DNA of 64,000 nucleotides from Gloeocapsa sp. PCC 7428 (GTDB lineage Bacteria > Cyanobacteriota > Cyanobacteriia > Cyanobacteriales > Chroococcidiopsidaceae): NCBI RefSeq assembly GCF_000317555.1, contig NC_019745.1, positions 1,984,001 to 2,048,000 on the forward strand, read 5' to 3'. Both the position numbers and the translations under genes were made by a program. The number at the start of each line of letters is the position of its first letter. The stretch's first letter is position 1. This document shows, piece by piece, positions 39,059-49,386 of this stretch. The notes under the pieces were generated by a model. The model saw only the letters and a list, made by a program, of their open reading frames with translations. It did no database searches and had not been told where the DNA came from.

Positions 39059-41164
39059 ATGTTTTTTACGGCTAACACTAAGCTTGATAGACCTTTCAGA
39101 AGATTTTTCCCGTTTCTACTCAGCATGATATTTACGTTGGTAGTAAGTAGCCAAAGTATAAACTCTGCACCCAAAAATACGGAGATCCTTTGGGATACAT
39201 ACGGCATACCGCATATTTACGGTAATAACACCCAAGGCGCTTTTCAAGCCTTTGGTTGGGCGCAAATGCAAAGTCATGGTAACTTGCTGTTGCGCTTGTA
39301 CGGACAAGCACGGGGAAGGGCTGCCGAATATTGGGGAGAAGAATATTTAGATTCAGACAAATGGGTACTGACGATGGGCGTACCTCAACGAACAAGAACT
39401 TGGTATCAAGCACAAAGCCCTGCATTTCGTAGTTATCTCAATGCTTTTGTGGCTGGAATTAATGCGTATGCCAAAAAGCATCCCGATTTAATTGACGATG
39501 AAGTAGAAGTCGTCTTACCTATCAGGCCAGAAGATGTACTCAGCCACCTGCAACGGTTACTACTGTTTACTTTTGTGGTAAATCAAGAAAGCGTTGCAGA
39601 CATGAGCCAGCATCAGTCTCCCGCAGCCTCTAATGGTTGGGCGATCGCACCAAAAAGATCTGCAAGTGGCAAGGCAATGCTGTTAGCTAACCCTCACCTA
39701 CCTTGGGGAGATTTGTTTCTGTGGTACGAAGCTCAAATGACTGCCCCTGGTATTGATGCTTATGGGGCAACATTGGTGGGTATTCCCGTATTAGCGATCG
39801 CCTTCAACGATCGCTTAGGTTGGACTCACACCGTCAATACTCATGATGGATGGGATGCCTACAAACTGCAATTGCAGAATAATGGCTATCTGTTCGATGG
39901 CAAAGTTCGCCCCTTTGAAACAACAAGCTTTCTCTTAAAAATCAAGCAAAAAAATGGATCGTTGCGCGAACAAATATTGACAGTCAAAAGTTCTGTTCAC
40001 GGACCTGTAGTCAGCCAGAAAGATGGTCAAGTCTTAGCACTGCGTGTCGTTGGGCAAAACAGTTCAGGTGTTTTAGAACAATGGTGGGATATGGCCAAAG
40101 CCAACAATCTCACGCAATTTCAGAAAGCGTTGCAACGTTTGCAACTGCCAATGTTTACTGTTATGTATGCTGACCGTGAAGGGCATATTATGCACCTATT
40201 CAATGGTCTAGTTCCTATGCGTAATCAGGGTGACTTTGCATACTGGCAAGGGATTATTCCTGGTGAGACATCCAAAACTTTATGGACTAAAAATCACCCT
40301 TACCAAGATTTACCCAAAGTGATTGACCCAGCTAGTGGTTGGTTGCAAAATGCCAATGACCCTCCTTGGACGATAACGTCTCCACCAGCTATCAAAGCAG
40401 AAGATTATCCATTATATATGGCTCCAAGAGGACCAGTGTATTTCCGAGCGCAGAGTTCTGCCAGAATGTTAGCTGAAGATGACAGCATTTCTTTTGAGGA
40501 AATGGTTGCCTACAAGCATTCTACCCGCATGGAATTAGCTGAAAGGATTCTTGATGAGTTGATTGGAACTGCTAAACAGCAAGAGGATGAATTAACACGC
40601 CGCGCTGCTGAGGTCTTAGTAGCATGGGATCGCAAAGCTGATGCTGATAGTCGAGGTGCTGTACTGTTTAGTTTCTGGGTTGACAATATCGACCTCGATA
40701 CGCTATTTAAGATTCCTTGGAATGAGAAATCCCCATTCACAACACCCGATGGCTTGGCTGATCCTCAAAGTGCAGTCAAAGCGTTGGCAGATGCCGCAGC
40801 AACAGTAGAAAAAGCTTACAAAAAACTCGATGTCGCTTGGGGTGAAATTTTTCGATTACGGTCTGGCAAGTTAGATCTACCAGCCAATGGCGGTGATGGC
40901 GATAGAGGTATCTTCCGCGTAGTAAATTTCGCCCCAACAGGTGATGAACGCTTTCAAGCAGTCGGAGGTGATTCTTACGTTGCTGCTGTTGAATTCTCCC
41001 AACCAGTCAAAGCAATGGCTCTCACCAGTTATGGTAATTCTAGCCAACCTAATTCCCCTCATGTTAGCGATCAACTGCCACTTTTTGCTCGTCAACAATT
41101 GCGTCCAGTTTGGCGAACCCGAAAGGAAATTGTAGCCCACTTAGAGGAACGCAAAGTATTCTAA
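39059..41164 (+). CDS. penicillin-acylase-family N-terminal nucleophile hydrolase (PvdQ / AHL-acylase type)
   Basis: A 701-residue precursor. Residues 1-37 form a signal peptide (basic start, hydrophobic FFPFLLSMIFTLVV), so the enzyme is exported to the periplasm. An alpha-chain region follows, then the autocatalytic site: Ser191 in AASNGWAIAP would become the N-terminal nucleophile of the beta chain. The family hydrolyses amide bonds and includes penicillin acylases, AHL acylases (a cyanobacterial one, AiiC, is known from Anabaena) and PvdQ, which removes the fatty acid from pyoverdine precursors. Because it lies 222 bp after an NRPS operon, a maturation role in deacylating the peptide is attractive. 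However, the IS relic between them and the broad occurrence of such enzymes leave AHL degradation equally possible. Confidence 0.85.
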   Translation: MFFTANTKLDRPFRRFFPFLLSMIFTLVVSSQSINSAPKNTEILWDTYGIPHIYGNNTQGAFQAFGWAQMQSHGNLLLRLYGQARGRAAEYWGEEYLDSDKWVLTMGVPQRTRTWYQAQSPAFRSYLNAFVAGINAYAKKHPDLIDDEVEVVLPIRPEDVLSHLQRLLLFTFVVNQESVADMSQHQSPAASNGWAIAPKRSASGKAMLLANPHLPWGDLFLWYEAQMTAPGIDAYGATLVGIPVLAIAFNDRLGWTHTVNTHDGWDAYKLQLQNNGYLFDGKVRPFETTSFLLKIKQKNGSLREQILTVKSSVHGPVVSQKDGQVLALRVVGQNSSGVLEQWWDMAKANNLTQFQKALQRLQLPMFTVMYADREGHIMHLFNGLVPMRNQGDFAYWQGIIPGETSKTLWTKNHPYQDLPKVIDPASGWLQNANDPPWTITSPPAIKAEDYPLYMAPRGPVYFRAQSSARMLAEDDSISFEEMVAYKHSTRMELAERILDELIGTAKQQEDELTRRAAEVLVAWDRKADADSRGAVLFSFWVDNIDLDTLFKIPWNEKSPFTTPDGLADPQSAVKALADAAATVEKAYKKLDVAWGEIFRLRSGKLDLPANGGDGDRGIFRVVNFAPTGDERFQAVGGDSYVAAVEFSQPVKAMALTSYGNSSQPNSPHVSDQLPLFARQQLRPVWRTRKEIVAHLEERKVF

Positions 41165-41267
41165 AAGAAATAAAAAATCCCTAAATATTGCCATCAGTAG
41201 GTCTGGCTCTAGGATTAATGATCCTGCTAAAAAATTGGGGTACTTTAACTTCAGAACCCCTAGAATT

Positions 41268-41309
41268 GGAAGCCGCTTTCTCTTGCAGGGGGCGGTTTAG
41301 CTTCCTTTT
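41268..41309 (+). terminator. possible intrinsic terminator after the acylase gene
   Basis: GGAAGC-CGC ... GCGG-(TTTA)-GCTTCC forms an imperfect hairpin followed by TTTT. It lies between the convergent acylase gene and the HTH gene on the other strand. Confidence 0.35.
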
Positions 41310-41331
41310 CAGGCGTCCTGCAAAACTAAAA

Positions 41332-42336
41332 CTAGGTTGTGGACAGCGAATAAACTTGACCGTCAACGAGTAGTCGGGTAATTCCCTTTGCTTGGAGGTG
41401 CGATCGCGTTTTTTGCAACAAGCGGCTATCTGGAATTTTGATAACTTTGTCGCGTTTCGTGGAAAAACGACGCGCGACACGATGGTTGTCAAACACGGGT
41501 AACGTTCTTTGCTGAGTTTCGCCAGTGGGAATTTGTCCCAAATCGCCAAAGTCTCGTAGCGGTCGTGTAATCAACTCTGACGCGCGATCGATGACTAAAT
41601 AACAAGTTTTTGGTAGCGACGCTTCTGATAATGGTAAAACTTGGACAGCAACTCGACTACCTTTGATTGGTCGCGTGACGGGGAAAGGTTCATCATCATC
41701 ATCATCTAAGTCGAGATCGTCGAGTTCATCATCATCATCTAAGTCTTCTTCCAAATCCTCTAAATCGTCTTCGTCTTCGTCGATTAAATCTTCCCCAAGC
41801 ATTGCGTTAATCGTATCAGTGTCATCATCTTCGACGTCTTGTGCGATCGCTTGAGGAGTATTGTTATTGATCGCTTGCGGACGTTCGCGTTCTTCTAATT
41901 GCGTTGGCGTCACAGTGCGATCGTCTGTACTGTCTGCATCGAGTAGTTGCAGCTGTTGTGCTGCGGGTTTAACTAGTTTTGGCTGCTGCTTTGGCGCTGT
42001 GCGTCGCCCTCTAAGACGGGGAGCATCATTTGGCTCGACTTGCGCTAACTCTAACTGTGGTTGTGTTAATTTTAGCGGCTGTGCAATATCACTCGCTAAT
42101 TTCTCAGGCGTACTTTGCACATCTTTGCTACTTTCTGAGTGCGGAGTTCGCGCCGCGCGTTTTAAAGCGATCAGCGATTCGTACTCGTCTTCTGGTAAGG
42201 TAACTTTGAGTAGACGGCTAATCGTCGAATTACTGACACCGTAGCGCTCCGCCAACGTGGAGGTTGTTTCTCCAGTTTCCCGATATAATTTGAGAATTTC
42301 GCTTTTGTCAGCATCCGATAGTTTTTTCACGGTCAT
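41332..42336 (-). CDS. helix-turn-helix protein with long acidic region, cyanobacterial conserved
   Basis: A 334-residue protein. Residues 1-45 form a resolvase/transposase-like helix-turn-helix (SDADKSEILKLYRE, then STLAERYGVSNSTISRLL). A Gln/Pro-rich linker follows, then about 60 residues (roughly 165-225) made mostly of Asp and Glu, then a conserved-looking C-terminal part ending RLLVDGQVYSLS. The start MTVKKLSDADK is well placed. I know proteins of this layout only as conserved cyanobacterial hypotheticals. DNA binding is inferred from the HTH. The acidic run could be a protein-protein or DNA-mimic segment. It is transcribed toward the acylase gene. Confidence 0.75.
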   Translation of the reverse strand: MTVKKLSDADKSEILKLYRETGETTSTLAERYGVSNSTISRLLKVTLPEDEYESLIALKRAARTPHSESSKDVQSTPEKLASDIAQPLKLTQPQLELAQVEPNDAPRLRGRRTAPKQQPKLVKPAAQQLQLLDADSTDDRTVTPTQLEERERPQAINNNTPQAIAQDVEDDDTDTINAMLGEDLIDEDEDDLEDLEEDLDDDDELDDLDLDDDDDEPFPVTRPIKGSRVAVQVLPLSEASLPKTCYLVIDRASELITRPLRDFGDLGQIPTGETQQRTLPVFDNHRVARRFSTKRDKVIKIPDSRLLQKTRSHLQAKGITRLLVDGQVYSLSTT

Positions 42337-42513
42337 ACCACAGTTTTTTCCTCAGCCCGCTGCTGCTTACCGTAGTTCGCAGCAAAGTCGGATTAGTACT
42401 TTATGTTATATAGCAGCGCTCAGTAACAGACAATACTGTATCAGAAATAGAAACAACTTCTTTATGCTGCGCTTATAACTTGCAATTTTACTGGTGTACT
42501 TAGATTAGCCTAG

Positions 42514-42768
42514 TTACAAAGTCATGCTAGAACACTGCTATCAAAATCCTTTGCCAAAGCTAGGCACAACCTCCAGCTACAAACACCACTGGCTACTATT
42601 GTAGCGATAATTTTTGCGTTTGCGATCTTTGGGGATCAACGATCAGGAGTTGGAGTCGTTTTCTGTGTTTTCATCGCTGCGTTTTCATTCGCCTCTGGCG
42701 TTTACTTGCTCAATCGTTTCTTTCGATACTCAAATTGGTATCCCAGCACGTGGATGGCTGTGCGTTAG
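42514..42768 (+). other. open frame for a small two-helix membrane protein without a start codon
   Basis: This 84-codon open frame contains two hydrophobic stretches (LATIVAIIFAFAIF and VGVVFCVFIAAFSFASGVYLL) and ends FFRYSNWYPSTWMAVR. No ATG, GTG or TTG lies in frame before the hydrophobic part, so it is either a relic or uses an unusual start. I do not recognise the family. The rest of 42337-42848 shows no gene; part of it should be the promoter of the HTH gene. Confidence 0.25.
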
Positions 42769-42848
42769 ACATCGCTAAAATTTTGATACTATGAGTAAGG
42801 CGCATAAAAAGGCTATCTTGTTGCTAATATAGCAAAGTAGTTTTTTAT

Positions 42849-42921
42849 CCTGCCGTGGCCGAGTGGATGAGGCAACAACCTTCTAAGTTGTATCACGGGG
42901 GTTCGAATCCCTCCGGCAGGG
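42849..42921 (+). tRNA. tRNA-Arg(TCT)
   Basis: The 73-nt cloverleaf has a 7-bp acceptor stem CCTGCCG/CGGCAGG, discriminator G, anticodon stem ACAAC/GTTGT with loop CTTCTAA (anticodon TCT), and a T-loop TTCGAAT. CCA is not encoded. Confidence 0.93.
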
Positions 42922-43062
42922 CTTAAGTGTGGTGTAGAAGATGGTAAAGTCACGGAATTAGCAGCATAAAACTGAACAACACTGTTTCAGCGATCGCACT
43001 CAAGCTAAACCTGACGCGCACTAGACACAATAAAGGCATATATCTAAATTCTTATGTTAAAC

Positions 43063-43081
43063 AGCCCCCACAAAGGGGGCT
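43063..43081. terminator. intrinsic terminator-like hairpin
   Basis: AGCCCCC-ACAAA-GGGGGCT is a perfect 7-bp stem followed on the plus strand by TACTATTTT. It lies between tRNA-Arg and the end of the minus-strand cnfR/patB-like gene and could serve both. Confidence 0.6.
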
Positions 43082-43107
43082 TACTATTTTCAAAGCAGGT
43101 CTAAAGA

Positions 43108-44695
43108 CTAATGCATCCCTAAAACTCTTCGCAATAGCATCTGGTCTTCTAACTTAGCTTGGAAACGCCCGTTTTCAATATCGCGAATCCAACTTTGACT
43201 TTTACCTGTTAGCTGTGCTAAGTCTCTTTGACTTAATCCAAGTTTTTTTTCTTGCCTCAAGAATATATTCTGTAGACAGCGTTGCAGGCGATTTTAACTT
43301 TGTTTTGCGGTTCGTACTGCGCGGCTTCTTCGACTTGGCGAGGGATTCCCAGGCGTGTGGTAGTTCAAAATATAAGATACGGGCATTCATCAATCGATTC
43401 CATTTACCACGCGGTGCAGCATCGGTTAAACGGTTGTTGTTACTGCCATCATCGATCCAAAATTCTAACGCGGCTTCTGCATCTTCGGGAATATCACTCA
43501 GTTTCGCCCACAATGGTTGAATTTCTGCTGGGTAGGTAACTGGATCGAAGACTGGTTTGAGTCCATAGTAATTGAGGATCTCTAGATCGCTTTCAAATAC
43601 TCTCAGCAGACGTTGGCGTTCCGGTTGCAAAGCTACTTGATTCAGTTTGCGATCGCCGTAGGCAATTCGCATGAGTGTAGGAACTGTCACGCGCTGTTCT
43701 CTGCCCATTTTGGTTTTAAATAATAACCACAGCATCATCCGCGCCGCCCCCTCATGTTGCTGCCAAATACTCATGATGTTGCTGAGTAAAGCTTTGGGTA
43801 AAGTACCATATTGATAAAATGCAGTTCGTTCTTTGCAACCTTGCCGATTTAAAAAATACTGCGCCCATTGACCTGCTTTAATTTTGAACGTCAGCCCGAC
43901 AAGATGTTTGCATCCTAGTTCGTCTTCTTGAAAGTGGTGCTGAATGTCCAATAAATGCCACACGCGGCTTTTTTCAAGGCTAACTTGTTTAATTTTGCCT
44001 TGTCGGGGCAAACTCAGACACGCGATGAACTTACACGGTTGTTGCGCAAGTTCTTTTATCAAAGATAGCTTGGTCAATTTGCCCAAATCTTTGCGCTTAT
44101 CTAGCCCTAGGTATTCCTCAATTTGGCGATCGCTAATGATAAACTCTTCTTCCCAAGGTTTGTCTAGGTTGGTAATATAAGCGACATAGAGCAAGTGCAA
44201 ACACGCAGATCTAATATCAAACGTTTCAATCACTGATAAAGCCTGTTCGCCTTTGAGGGCGACTGATGACTCTGAATTGATTGTGTCTGTCACGCGAAAA
44301 GCGATCGTTCCTTTACCACCGTTAATTTGGCGTTGATAATACAGTTCTCCCGCCGCATCCGTTTCCCAAAGCAGCGATTGTCGCTGTGCTAGAACGTTGC
44401 ATAATTCCCAAATGGCGATCGCAGAAGCAAACGGATGGCTTTTTCCATCTGGAAATAGATCCGGACTAGGAACAATTCTCGCCTCAACCTTGCATCTACC
44501 TTTTTTGGCTTGCCAAGGTACTGGTGAATTAACCGGACAAGACACTATACACTGTGGTGCAACGTAACCTTGACAGTTATTGCATAAATTCGGGTCGATC
44601 CAGTAGTCACCTTCCATAACTTTGATCGCACCTGTTGGACACTGAGGAACACAGTTGTCACACTGAATACAGCGCTTAGTAATGGCGTAGGGCAT
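43108..44695 (-). pseudogene. cnfR/patB: CnfR/PatB-like nif transcription regulator, frameshifted before the HTH
   Basis: From the ATG at 44695 (MPYAITKRC) the protein has an N-terminal bacterial ferredoxin domain with two cluster motifs (CIQCDNCVPQCP and CNNCQGYVAPQC...CP), then a long central region, as in PatB of Anabaena and CnfR of Leptolyngbya, the activator of nif genes under low oxygen. A start at 44746 would add 17 residues. In the present frame the protein ends at 43202. One base less in the A8 run (43243-43250 on the plus strand) restores an XRE-type helix-turn-helix, LGLSQRDLAQLTGKSQSWIRDI, with a stop at 43108-43110. The DNA-binding domain is therefore encoded but out of frame. 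This could be decay, slippage-controlled expression, or a homopolymer sequencing error. Confidence 0.85.
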
Positions 44696-45168
44696 AGGCT
44701 TGTGGGTAATTTTCAAATCGAACTGTTCACTAAAGCTGCATATCATAGCGAGTCTATTTTGGGTGTGAAGTTTAGCCGTTGGGCTGTCAATGGTTAATCG
44801 TTAAGCGCTATTAATATTAACGATTAACCGTATTGGTAAGACATTCACAAATCAAATAGAAACACTATATTAGCGATTTTTAATCGAAGATTAATTCCTC
44901 ACACTTGTAGAGCTTCTGAAACAAATAGATGCGGCGAAATACAATGCGATCGCATGAGATTATCGAGTCAAGTGCTGTCGCGACAGAAAAGTTTATAGTT
45001 TTAATTTATCGATCTTAGTTTTAACCAATAGACTCTAAAACTTTTGTTCATTTTGAGCCATTAAATAAAATCTTAATATTTACATCACCTTTTTGCGTGA
45101 ATTATCTTTCTTTCAAAATTCCGTTACTAAATTTACATTCAGCAATTCAGTTTAATAGCAACTTCTAA

Positions 45169-45372
45169 ATTCAGCCCAAAATTAATAGTGTTAGCTTTGT
45201 CGATGGTGTTAAAGGATCGCCTAAGAAGTGGATTCAAGTCTACAACTCTGGAGAGTGCAATCATAGTTATACCTATAGCGCTGTTCTATCTGTTGAAGAT
45301 ACTGACTTAGCATTACCGCAGCAGATCGCAGCTGTATTGACATTAGAAAGCTGCACCGGATATTGGCAATGA
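45169..45372 (+). pseudogene. unidentified gene relic
   Basis: This open frame without a start codon encodes VSFVDGVKGSPKKWIQVYNS and later SYTYSAVLSVEDTDLALPQQ, ending SCTGYWQ-stop. Its composition is protein-like, unlike the surrounding AT-rich DNA, but I do not recognise the family. It is probably the 3' end of a lost gene. Confidence 0.3.
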
Positions 45373-45471
45373 TTTCTGACGAACACTTAGCTAAAGAATT
45401 TACAACAGTCGTCGATCGCGTTTACCCAAAAACTGGACAGTGGACAGTGAAGAGAGTGTGGGAAGACTTTG

Positions 45472-45500
45472 TCAACTACCAACTGTCAACTGTCAACTGC
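45472..45500. repeat. short tandem repeat, CAACTGT unit
   Basis: GTCAACTACC-AACTGTC-AACTGTC-AACTGC is the heptamer-type tandem repeat (STRR) common in cyanobacterial intergenic DNA. A related TGGACAGTGGACAGTG lies just upstream. Confidence 0.6.
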
Positions 45501-46572
45501 TATATGTCTAGGCAAGTAGGCTTTTCGGATCGTTTTTACTAAGCAGAAATTAGATTGTAATAATTACGACTATCGATAGTTGTTAATCAATTACTATTTC
45601 ATTGGTTACAAATTTCGTACTCAACTACTGAAGGAACTTTTTATAAAAATTTACTTTCTTAATATCTTTGAAAGACCAAAAATCAAGTTATAGAAAAATC
45701 TTATCGCTATCATAAATAAAAACTTACTTGTGATTAATAATCAGGTGATTTGATATACAATTACTTGCAGCAATTGCAAAAAATATTAAAATAATTTTAA
45801 GAAATCAGTGTATTGATTGAAAATAAGCTTCTCTTGGGAGAGAGGTTGTCACAAAAACTAAAGTTTTGAGTTGAAGTAATTCATGATACAAGAAAATGAA
45901 AAGGTATATATTTTTTTCAAGCTTTAGTAAACACAATTACTTTTTTGTAAGTTATTATATGTCAAAGTAATTAGAGAAAGCCTAAACTATTAATTATAAG
46001 CAAAAAGCTTAAGCAGCAGATAAAAACCTTAGGAACGCAGCTAAAGATAAGTATCCTACGTTTGAAGAAAAACAATTAGAAAGGTTCTCCAAGTGTTAAT
46101 TTTCAGAACTAAGTTGATAGTAAATTGAGAAAATTGCTATAATATAAAAATTGAACAGCTTCTTGCCAAGCAAGTACCATTGAACAGAAAAATCGCTGAA
46201 ATAGCTTAATCTAAATTGTCAATTATATTGATGGAGATAAAAATAGGTAAAAAGTTTAAAAAAGCGATTTATATAATTAAGATATTAGTCGTTAACTGAG
46301 AATTAGTTTTTTTTTACGAAAGAGTTTCACACATAGAGAGATTTCTGTCTTCAAGACATCGGGCTTGATACATCAAAAACAATAACCTCAACTTCAGTGA
46401 AGTAATTTGGTAATCCCAAGTTAGATTTCAGTAGATGAGAAAACATTATTTTTCCTTGGTTCCCTATTTATATCTACCTTAAAGTCAGTTTTTTCAGCTT
46501 AGTGTTTTGTTAAGCATGAAGCAAAAGCCAATTGATGTAAATTTGTAAAACTTCAAAGGAAGGCATATCAGT

Positions 46573-49053
46573 ATGGTTCAAGCGATCGCTTCTACACTTC
46601 AAGCAGGTCCTTTGTCTGCTGAGGAACTCCGCAAGATGAATGCCTACTGGCGTGCAGCAAATTATCTGTCGGTAGGACAAATCTATTTACTCGATAATCC
46701 CTTGCTGCGCGAACCGCTGAAGATTGAACACGTCAAGCCGAGACTGCTAGGACATTGGGGGACAACACCAGGATTAAATTTTATCTACGTTCATCTCAAT
46801 CGCGTCATTAAAAAGTACGACCTCAACACCATCTACATTGCAGGTCCTGGTCATGGTGGTCCTGGATTAGTTGCGAATACTTATTTAGAAGGGACATACA
46901 GCGAATACTACCCAAATATCTCGCAAGACGCTGAAGGAATGCAGAAACTCTTCAAACAGTTTTCTTTTCCTGGTGGTATTCCTAGCCACGTTGCGCCAGA
47001 AACGCCAGGTTCGATTCATGAAGGTGGTGAGTTAGGCTATGCGGTTTCGCACGCTTACGGCGCAGCGTTTGATAACCCTGATTTGCTTGTGGCTTGCGTT
47101 GTGGGTGATGGCGAAGCTGAAACAGGACCTTTAGCCGCAAGTTGGCACAGTAATAAGTTTCTCAATCCCGTCTACGATGGTGCAGTGTTGCCGATTTTGC
47201 ATCTCAATGGTTACAAAATTGCAAATCCGACAGTATTAGCGCGGCTTTCGCACGAAGAGTTACAAAGCTTATTTATCGGTTACGGCTACAAACCGTATTT
47301 TGTGGAAGGGTCAGACCCAGAAACGATGCATCAGTTAATGGCTGCAACTTTAGATACAGCGATCGCAGAGATTAAAGAAATCCAAAATGAGGCACGCAGT
47401 CATGGATTTACAAAACGTCCGCAGTGGCCCATGATTATTCTGCGATCCCCGAAGGGTTGGACAGGTCCTAAGGAAGTTGACGGCAAGAAAACCGAAGATT
47501 ACTGGCGATCGCACCAAGTTCCCTTAGCAAACATGGCAACCCAGCCAGAACACGTCAAATTGCTGGAAGATTGGATGAAGAGTTACAAACCCGAAGAACT
47601 CTTCGACGAGAATGGTAAATTTATTGCTGAATTAGCAGAACTCGCGCCGCAGGGACAACGACGCATGGGCGATAACCCCCACGCCAATGGCGGAATTTTG
47701 CTACGCGATCTCAAAATGCCTGATTTTCGCGACTATGCGGTGGAAGTCGAAAAACCAGCAACAGTTGAAGCAGAAGCGACACGCGTTATGGGAACTTTCT
47801 TGCGTGACGTGATGAAACGCAACTTAGAAAGCCGCAACTTTCGGATTGTTGGTCCTGATGAAACCGCATCGAATCGACTCAATAATGTGTTTGAGGCGAC
47901 AGATAGAACTTGGCTAGCTGAAATACTTCCAGAAGACGATCAACTGTCACCGGATGGTCGCGTCATGGAAATTTTAAGCGAACATACTTGCCAAGGTTGG
48001 TTAGAAGGCTATCTCCTTACAGGTCGTCACGGCTTATTCTCGTGTTATGAAGCGTTTATTCATATTATCGATTCGATGTTCAACCAACACGCTAAATGGT
48101 TGAAAACAACTCGTCATATTCCTTGGCGTAGACCAATCGCTTCACTTAACTATTTACTCACTTCGCACGTTTGGCGACAGGATCACAACGGCTTCTCGCA
48201 CCAAGATCCTGGTTTTCTCGATCATGTAATGAATAAAAAAGCAGAAGCAATTCGCGTTTATTTGCCACCTGATGCCAATACCCTACTATCTGTCACCGAT
48301 CACTGCTTAAGAAGTCGCCACTATGTCAACGTCATTGTTGCAGGGAAACAACCCGCGTTGCAGTACCTTGATATGAATGCGGCGATCGCACATTGTACAA
48401 AAGGTATCGGGATTTGGGAATGGGCGAGTAACGATCGCGGCGGCGAACCTGATGTCGTTATGGCGTGTGCTGGTGATGTTCCCACACTTGAAACTCTAGC
48501 GGCAACAGACCTTTTACGGCATCACTTTCCTGAACTCAAAGTGCGTGTTGTCAACATCGTTGATTTAATGACATTGCAACCAGAGACAGAACATCCTCAC
48601 GGTTTAAGCGATAAAGATTTCGACAGTATCTTCACCACCGATAAACCGATCATCTTTGCGTTTCATGGCTATCCTTGGTTGATTCACCGCTTGACGTATC
48701 GCCGCACAAATCACAAAAACTTGCACGTGCGCGGTTACAAAGAAGAAGGAACCACAACCACACCGTTTGATATGGTTGTCCTCAACGATCTCGATCGCTT
48801 CCACCTAGCAATCGATGTCATTGATCGCGTCTCTAAACTTGGATATGTCGCAGCTTATGTCAAACAAATGCTCTACGACAAGTTAATTGAACACAAGCAT
48901 TACATCAACAAGTACGGCGAAGATCTGCCAGAAATTCGCGATTGGAAATGGCGGTACTACGGTGCTGACGGCGATCAAGCACCTCCACAACGCAGTGATA
49001 GTGGTACTAATCCGTCACAAGAGGGCGCTGAAGGAACAGCGACGCGGGCTTAA
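46573..49053 (+). CDS. xfp: xylulose-5-phosphate/fructose-6-phosphate phosphoketolase
   Basis: An 826-residue TPP enzyme with the family's N-terminal [27 protein letters not shown], and the [12 protein letters not shown]-binding motif; the length is normal for the family. It splits xylulose-5-P or fructose-6-P with phosphate into acetyl phosphate and an aldose phosphate, feeding acetyl-CoA while bypassing pyruvate decarboxylation. The acetyl-CoA synthetase gene at 49387 follows, with a glycogen phosphorylase relic between. The C-terminus has a disordered tail rich in Ser, Gln and Gly. The start follows an AAAGGAAGG ribosome-binding site. Confidence 0.95.
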   Translation: MVQAIASTLQAGPLSAEELRKMNAYWRAANYLSVGQIYLLDNPLLREPLKIEHVKPRLLGHWGTTPGLNFIYVHLNRVIKKYDLNTIYIAGPGHGGPGLVANTYLEGTYSEYYPNISQDAEGMQKLFKQFSFPGGIPSHVAPETPGSIHEGGELGYAVSHAYGAAFDNPDLLVACVVGDGEAETGPLAASWHSNKFLNPVYDGAVLPILHLNGYKIANPTVLARLSHEELQSLFIGYGYKPYFVEGSDPETMHQLMAATLDTAIAEIKEIQNEARSHGFTKRPQWPMIILRSPKGWTGPKEVDGKKTEDYWRSHQVPLANMATQPEHVKLLEDWMKSYKPEELFDENGKFIAELAELAPQGQRRMGDNPHANGGILLRDLKMPDFRDYAVEVEKPATVEAEATRVMGTFLRDVMKRNLESRNFRIVGPDETASNRLNNVFEATDRTWLAEILPEDDQLSPDGRVMEILSEHTCQGWLEGYLLTGRHGLFSCYEAFIHIIDSMFNQHAKWLKTTRHIPWRRPIASLNYLLTSHVWRQDHNGFSHQDPGFLDHVMNKKAEAIRVYLPPDANTLLSVTDHCLRSRHYVNVIVAGKQPALQYLDMNAAIAHCTKGIGIWEWASNDRGGEPDVVMACAGDVPTLETLAATDLLRHHFPELKVRVVNIVDLMTLQPETEHPHGLSDKDFDSIFTTDKPIIFAFHGYPWLIHRLTYRRTNHKNLHVRGYKEEGTTTTPFDMVVLNDLDRFHLAIDVIDRVSKLGYVAAYVKQMLYDKLIEHKHYINKYGEDLPEIRDWKWRYYGADGDQAPPQRSDSGTNPSQEGAEGTATRA

Positions 49054-49131
49054 TAGAAGCAGAGGTGCAGAGGGGCAGTATCTGTTTCTTCTACCCACGA
49101 CTCTGGGGGACTGATGAATCAACTTCTTCAA

Positions 49132-49170
49132 GTCCCTCACTTGTGGGGGATTGAGGGGGGCTTTCCCGCG
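49132..49170. repeat. interspersed GTGGGGGATTGAGGGGGGC-type repeat
   Basis: This G-rich segment resembles the one at 58443-58475 (CCCCCAGAAATGGGGGATTTAGGGGGC). It lies after the phosphoketolase gene next to a GCAGAGGTGCAGAGGGGCAG low-complexity stretch (49058-49080). Both are common cyanobacterial intergenic repeats. Confidence 0.5.
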
Positions 49171-49203
49171 CCTTCAACTTGAACTAATTAACACGATAAA
49201 ACT

Positions 49204-49377
49204 ATGAGTGAATCGTTCGAGCATGATTATCGCAGATTGGCAAGCGAAGATATTCAACTCAAAGAAAGCACCAATCTGAGTATGGATGCGCTTAAGCGTG
49301 CTTTTGCAGATAATCTATATCACGTCCAAGGTAAAGCAGAGGAAGCAGGGGAGAGAATAGGTATGTTGCTCATTTAG
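49204..49377 (+). pseudogene. glgP: glycogen phosphorylase N-terminal relic
   Basis: A 57-codon frame starts MSESFEHDYRRLASEDIQL and contains NLSMDALKRAFADNLYHVQGK, the N-terminal signature of glycogen/starch phosphorylase. It then runs into an AAGCAGAGGAAGCAGGGGAGA repeat and stops. The family is normally over 800 residues long, so only the first 45 or so remain. glgP next to phosphoketolase is a known cyanobacterial arrangement. The remainder appears deleted, with the repeat at the break. Confidence 0.7.
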
Positions 49378-49386
49378 TGAAACATT

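Larger units (their letters stand above)
44747..46572. other. 1.8 kb AT-rich region without an intact gene
   Basis: I find no credible complete gene on either strand. The interval is AT-rich, with one short protein-like relic (45169-45372) and short tandem repeats (45472-45500). The last part upstream of the phosphoketolase gene probably holds its promoter and a long leader. An AAAGGA Shine-Dalgarno sequence lies at about 46556-46561. Confidence 0.6.

Noticed and set aside
41663-42244. Serine-rich open frames on the plus strand
   Set aside because: They are the antisense of the Asp/Glu run of the HTH gene and have no family features.
45472-45500. CRISPR array
   Set aside because: The units are 7 bp without spacers; this is a tandem repeat. 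No cas gene or array was seen anywhere in the window.
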